Assembly: GCA_033717875.1 (NCBI GenBank)
Contig: JADDKJ010000016.1
Coordinates: forward strand, 1 to 62,643
DNA: 62,643 bases
Direction of reading: 5' to 3'
From: SBBG01 sp033717875
GTDB taxonomy: Bacteria > Pseudomonadota > Gammaproteobacteria > Ga0077554 > Ga007554
Each line of letters opens with the position of its first letter. Position 1 is the first letter of the stretch. The translations under genes were made by a program, and so were the position numbers. Shown one piece after another: positions 62,611 to 62,643 of the stretch. The notes below the pieces were generated by a model. That model saw only the letters and a program-made list of their open reading frames with translations, was not told where the DNA came from and ran no database searches.

Positions 62611-62643
62611 ATGAAGATTACAACGATTGGGTTGGATTTGGCA
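62611..62643 (+). CDS. IS110-family transposase, N-terminus only (cut by window edge)
   Basis: MKITTIGLDLA is the classic start of IS110 DEDD transposases. ATG 62611 has AAAGGAGAGGAG upstream. The rest lies outside the window. Confidence 0.75.
   Translation, partial: MKITTIGLDLA

Overview
The window looks like the chromosome of a gammaproteobacterium. The gene content and order support this: ftsK, rarA-crcB-serS-cysG, a complete rpoC-rpoB-rplL-rplJ-rplA-rplK-nusG-secE-tRNA-tuf-tRNA block, ttcA, argA, sspB-metZ and tadA. Base composition is moderately GC-rich and TTG/GTG starts are frequent. I cannot name the genus from sequence alone.

Layout. (1) 1-7.2 kb: start of an ISL3-type transposase at the left edge, a secreted protein with a caspase-like C-terminus, ftsK with a small hairpin-rich repeat at its 5' end, trxB, a MazF/PemK-type toxin-antitoxin pair and a FemAB/GNAT-like protein. 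(2) 7.2-17.6 kb: an Asn/Gly-rich secreted protein, a bifunctional aldolase/dehydrogenase, rarA, a MITE, a lipoprotein, crcB, serS, cysG, an orphan RND-type adaptor and another lipoprotein. (3) 17.6-31.8 kb: the transcription/translation block on the minus strand, from a tRNA promoter near 31.78 kb down to the rpoC terminator. It has an L10 leader, an attenuator-like terminator in the rplL-rpoB gap and a MITE just after it. (4) 31.8-41 kb: a PaaK-like ligase, ttcA, two paralogous ~40-residue membrane proteins, argA, an IS630 element that splits a DUF2442 gene beside a frameshifted DUF4160 gene, sspB, metZ under a SAM-II riboswitch, tRNA-Ser and tadA.

(5) 40.97-59.45 kb is accessory DNA. It is punctuated by five same-direction copies of a sequence that, read on the minus strand, encodes the last residues and stop of GMP synthase (IEWE-stop). 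The guaA 3' end is a known integration site, and tadA commonly follows guaA, so I read this as a tandem array of integrated islands stacked between guaA (outside the window) and tadA. Cargo: an autoregulated-looking Fic protein; an AAA/DUF4143 ATPase; a decayed SNF2-Mrr gene with a large partner protein; a frameshifted AlbA_2/Schlafen-type regulator; a HipB with only a stub of HipA; a SEC-C protein; a PIF1-like helicase; and a three-gene minus-strand operon. That operon encodes AbiEi, then a protein in which the first ~100 residues of an AbiEii nucleotidyltransferase are fused in frame to a TOTE-type primase-helicase, then a SWIM-SNF2 helicase. It is the strongest candidate for an undescribed system. 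No integrase is visible, so the array looks immobile or mobilised in trans.

(6) 59.45-62.64 kb: a HigBA-type toxin-antitoxin pair behind a perfect 18-bp palindrome, a broken small gene, a nitroreductase, an EamA transporter and the first codons of an IS110-type transposase at the right edge.
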